Assembly: GCA_003134435.1 (NCBI GenBank)
Contig: PLBE01000127.1
Span: 1,557-39,280 of the forward strand
Length of the DNA: 37,724 nucleotides
Direction: 5' to 3'
From: Acidobacteriaceae bacterium
GTDB lineage: Bacteria > Acidobacteriota > Terriglobia > Terriglobales > Acidobacteriaceae
Both the position numbers and the translations under genes were made by a program. A model generated the notes under the pieces. That model made no database searches and had not been told where the DNA came from. It worked only from the letters and a program-made list of their open reading frames with translations. Positions 35,665 through 37,724 of this stretch are shown in pieces (position 1 is the stretch's first letter; the number at the start of each line of letters is the position of its first letter).

Positions 35665-36885
35665 ATGCCCCGCAAAGCACTCATTCCGTTCGCTGCTATA
35701 TTGATTCTCGTTTCCTCGCCCCTTGCACCGGCCCAGAACCAGGACCAGTCCTCCCCCAACAAGTGGGCCAGCAGCTTGGCCCCCACTCCCCCAATGGGTT
35801 GGAACACCTGGAACAAGATGGGTTGCGACATCAGCGAGCAACTGATCCGCCAGATGGCCGACGCCATGGTCTCCACCGGCATGAAAGACGCCGGCTACCA
35901 ATACATCATCATCGACGACTGCTGGCAGGTGGATCGCGATCGTCAGGGCAATATCGTGGTCGACGCCCGGAAATTCCCTTCCGGTATCAAGGCGCTCGCC
36001 GACTACGTTCACGCCAAAGGCCTGAAGTTCGGCATCTATTCCGACGCCGGCACCAAGACCTGCCAGGGCCGTCCGGGCGGGCGGGGATATGAATTTCAAG
36101 ACGCGCGCCAATACGCCGCGTGGGGCGTGGATTATCTGAAGTATGACTGGTGCAGCACCTCGACCCAGGATGCGCGGTCTTCGTATGAACTCATGCGCGC
36201 CGCCCTCGATGCCTCCGGCCGCCCCATTGTCTTCAGCATCTGCGAATGGGGCAACCATTCGCCCTGGCTCTGGGCCAAAGGTGTCGGCAACCTCTGGCGC
36301 ACTACCGGCGACATCAAAGACCGCTGGGAGGGGAAAGAAGAATGGAAGCCCGGCGATTGCTGCAACTATGGAGTGATGGACATCCTCGATCAGCAGGTTG
36401 GGCTGGAGTCTTTCGCCGGGCCGGGGCACTGGAATGATCCTGACATGCTTGAAGTCGGCAACGGTGGAATGACTCTGACCGAATACCGCGCCCACTTCAG
36501 TTTGTGGGCCATGCTGGCGGCTCCCCTGATTGCCGGGAACGATTTGCGCGACATGAAGCCGGAGATTCGCCAAATTCTCACGCACAAAGAAGTCATTGCC
36601 GTCGACCAGGATCCGGCGGGCATTGAGGCACACCGCGTCCGCAAAAACGGAGACCTCGAAGTGTGGTCGAGACCTCTTCAGGATGGAAGCCGCGCTGTGA
36701 TTCTGTTGAACCGTGGCGCCAAGGATGCAGAGATCGGAGTGACCTGGCAAGAACTGGGATATCCCGCGCACCTCAGCGCGCACCTTCGCGACCTGTGGCA
36801 GCAGAAGGAACTCGGAGAACACAAAGGCGAGTTTTCGGCGACGGTGGCCCCCCACGACGTAGTCATGGTCACGGTCAGGCCCTAG
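35665..36885 (+). CDS. Secreted GH27 alpha-galactosidase
   Basis: Releases terminal alpha-galactose from oligosaccharides such as raffinose family sugars or galactomannan side chains. The ATG at 35665 has AAGGAG upstream, and a signal peptide ends near APAQ (residue 23). The GH27 barrel starts at TPPMGWNTWNKMGCDI. IIIDDCWQ and GIYSDAG are strand-end signatures. Asp161 in YLKYDWC is the nucleophile, and Asp216 in WRTTGDIKDRW is the acid/base by comparison with human alpha-galactosidase A Asp170 and Asp231. PGHWNDPDMLEVG follows. A small C-terminal beta domain completes 406 residues, normal for the family. It appears to be monocistronic; the gene after it is convergent. Galactose released could enter through the FucP/GluP-type symporter at 14967. 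Confidence 0.93.
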   Translation: MPRKALIPFAAILILVSSPLAPAQNQDQSSPNKWASSLAPTPPMGWNTWNKMGCDISEQLIRQMADAMVSTGMKDAGYQYIIIDDCWQVDRDRQGNIVVDARKFPSGIKALADYVHAKGLKFGIYSDAGTKTCQGRPGGRGYEFQDARQYAAWGVDYLKYDWCSTSTQDARSSYELMRAALDASGRPIVFSICEWGNHSPWLWAKGVGNLWRTTGDIKDRWEGKEEWKPGDCCNYGVMDILDQQVGLESFAGPGHWNDPDMLEVGNGGMTLTEYRAHFSLWAMLAAPLIAGNDLRDMKPEIRQILTHKEVIAVDQDPAGIEAHRVRKNGDLEVWSRPLQDGSRAVILLNRGAKDAEIGVTWQELGYPAHLSAHLRDLWQQKELGEHKGEFSATVAPHDVVMVTVRP

Positions 36886-36889
36886 CGAT

Positions 36890-37021
36890 CTGCTGAAAAA
36901 CTCCTATGCACGGCGATTTTGGGAAGGGCACGACTCCAGTCGTGCCGTAACTCGCCGAAAATGTCTTGCGCTTCAGCGCCTGGGGGCGAGCTTTTCGCGA
37001 CTTTGACGAGTTTTTCTACAG
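36890..37021. repeat. 132-bp MITE-like element with terminal inverted repeats
   Basis: The left end CTGCTGAAAAACTC (36890-36903) and the right end GAGTTTTTCTACAG (37008-37021) are inverted repeats with two mismatches in 14. Inside lies a nested hairpin: CGGCGA (36911) with TCGCCG (36952), enclosing GGCACGAC (36927) and GTCGTGCC (36939) around TCCA. A further small palindrome, GCGCT/AGCGC, follows at 36968. No coding capacity is seen. It sits between two convergent genes and may also serve as a bidirectional terminator. A short non-autonomous mobile repeat is the best fit. Confidence 0.6.
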
Positions 37022-37076
37022 CCTCCAAAGCGCGCTGGGCATCCGTCGTTAGCAGTTAACCCGCTGCACCAGTTCG

Positions 37077-37724
37077 CTACCTCACCCCATTCGGATACAC
37101 CAGGATCTTGCTGGCCTCGCCGGTTTTCAGCCGCGCCATGGCTTGGGAAAAATCTTTCATCGCGATGCGGTCCGTGATCACCGGGTGAAGATCGAGGCGT
37201 CCGCTCTTGAGCAAAGCCGTCATCTGGTACCAGGTCTGGTACATGCGACGCCCATTGATGCCTTGAATGGTGATGCCTTTGAAGATGATGTCTTCCGAAA
37301 AATTGAGCGGGATCGGTTTCGATGTCAGGCCGAGCAGCGACATTCGTCCGCCCCGCCGGATGATGTCGAAGGCAATCCGAATCGCGTCCGGATGGCCGGC
37401 CATCTCGAGGACAACGTCCACGCCCAGACCTCCCGTTTTCTCCGCGACGATAGCGCGCACGTCGTCTTTCGATGGATCGAGCGCATAATCGGCGTTCATT
37501 CTGGTTGCAAGCTTGCGCCGGTGCTCGTTGACTTCGATCGCAAATATTGTCGTTGCGCCGACCGCCCGGGCCACCGCGATGGAGAATAACCCAATCGGCC
37601 CGCACCCAGTGACGGCCACCGTCTTGGCGGCGATCTCTCCCGCCAGCACCGTATGTACGGCGTTGCCGAGGGGATCGAGAATCGAAGCGTACTCCTGCGG
37701 AATACCGGGATCGAGTTTCCAGAT
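37077..37724 (-). CDS. tdh: L-threonine 3-dehydrogenase (5' part beyond window)
   Basis: C-terminal 215 residues of a zinc-dependent medium-chain dehydrogenase that oxidises L-threonine with NAD to 2-amino-3-ketobutyrate. The frame is open to the window edge, so the N-terminal zinc-binding part is missing; the GTG at 37649 is internal. Threonine-dehydrogenase hallmarks are present: DPLGNAVHTVLAG, the Rossmann motif TGCGPIGLFSIAVARAVGA, VDVVLEMAGHPDAI, GGRMSLLGL and FKGITIQGINGRRMYQTWYQM, which follow E. coli Tdh closely by eye. It is convergent with the alpha-galactosidase gene and unrelated to the sugar genes. Other sorbitol- or alcohol-type dehydrogenases of the family are less likely. Confidence 0.88.
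   Translation of the reverse strand: MWKLDPGIPQEYASILDPLGNAVHTVLAGEIAAKTVAVTGCGPIGLFSIAVARAVGATTIFAIEVNEHRRKLATRMNADYALDPSKDDVRAIVAEKTGGLGVDVVLEMAGHPDAIRIAFDIIRRGGRMSLLGLTSKPIPLNFSEDIIFKGITIQGINGRRMYQTWYQMTALLKSGRLDLHPVITDRIAMKDFSQAMARLKTGEASKILVYPNGVR

Noticed and set aside
35644-36855. 403-codon minus-strand frame opposite the alpha-galactosidase
   Set aside because: Antisense of a GH27 gene with intact catalytic residues; the frame has no start context or domain.

Overview
The window looks like a chromosomal segment of an Acidobacteriota (Terriglobia-type) bacterium. The evidence is two roughly 1,150-1,220-residue TonB-dependent receptors of the Oar-like type with an N-terminal carboxypeptidase-regulatory-like domain, several FG-GAP/ASPIC-UnbV (CRTAC1-type) proteins paired with TPR proteins, a ToxR-like winged-helix membrane protein beside a receptor, and a high-GC coding style that leaves long antisense open frames. 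The assignment is inferred from gene content; no rRNA gene is present. The window is mostly a carbohydrate-utilisation region, with an L-threonine 3-dehydrogenase gene cut by the right edge and an MFS transporter cut by the left edge.

Left block (1-11500), apparently alpha-glucan use: a GPH/SLC45-type sugar MFS transporter, a membrane-anchored winged-helix regulator divergent from TonB receptor 1, a secreted GH13 cyclomaltodextrinase/neopullulanase-like enzyme, a tRNA-Ser(TGA) on the minus strand, a LacI-family regulator and a secreted SGNH hydrolase. The layout resembles the Caulobacter mal locus (receptor, inner-membrane transporter, LacI regulator, amylase).

Middle block (11573-26932): a large secreted clan GH-A glycosidase diverges from a FucP/GluP-type hexose symporter plus ROK glucokinase operon. 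A minus-strand set follows: TonB receptor 2, a strong intrinsic terminator, a TPR protein, and a CRTAC1-type protein whose TTG start overlaps the TPR stop. Receptor 2 diverges from a second LacI regulator. A 14-bp motif, GATNAACGATNATC, occurs in both divergent intergenic regions (14842 and 25830, plus a near copy at 25808). It suggests one LacI regulon covering uptake, hydrolysis, transport and phosphorylation.

Right block (27001-34753) holds two more CRTAC1-type proteins. One is fused to a parvulin-like PPIase domain and is followed 17 bp later by a CusF-Sco1 fusion. The other has a Tat signal and diverges from a TPR protein built from an internal 347-residue duplication; a 12-bp x5 tandem repeat lies in the shared promoter region. 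The window closes with a small exported protein of unknown function, a secreted GH27 alpha-galactosidase, a 132-bp MITE-like element with imperfect terminal inverted repeats, and the partial tdh gene.

The best candidate for an undescribed system is the set of three CRTAC1/TPR modules embedded in, and possibly co-regulated with, TonB-dependent sugar uptake. This is inference from arrangement; no function for these proteins can be read from sequence alone.
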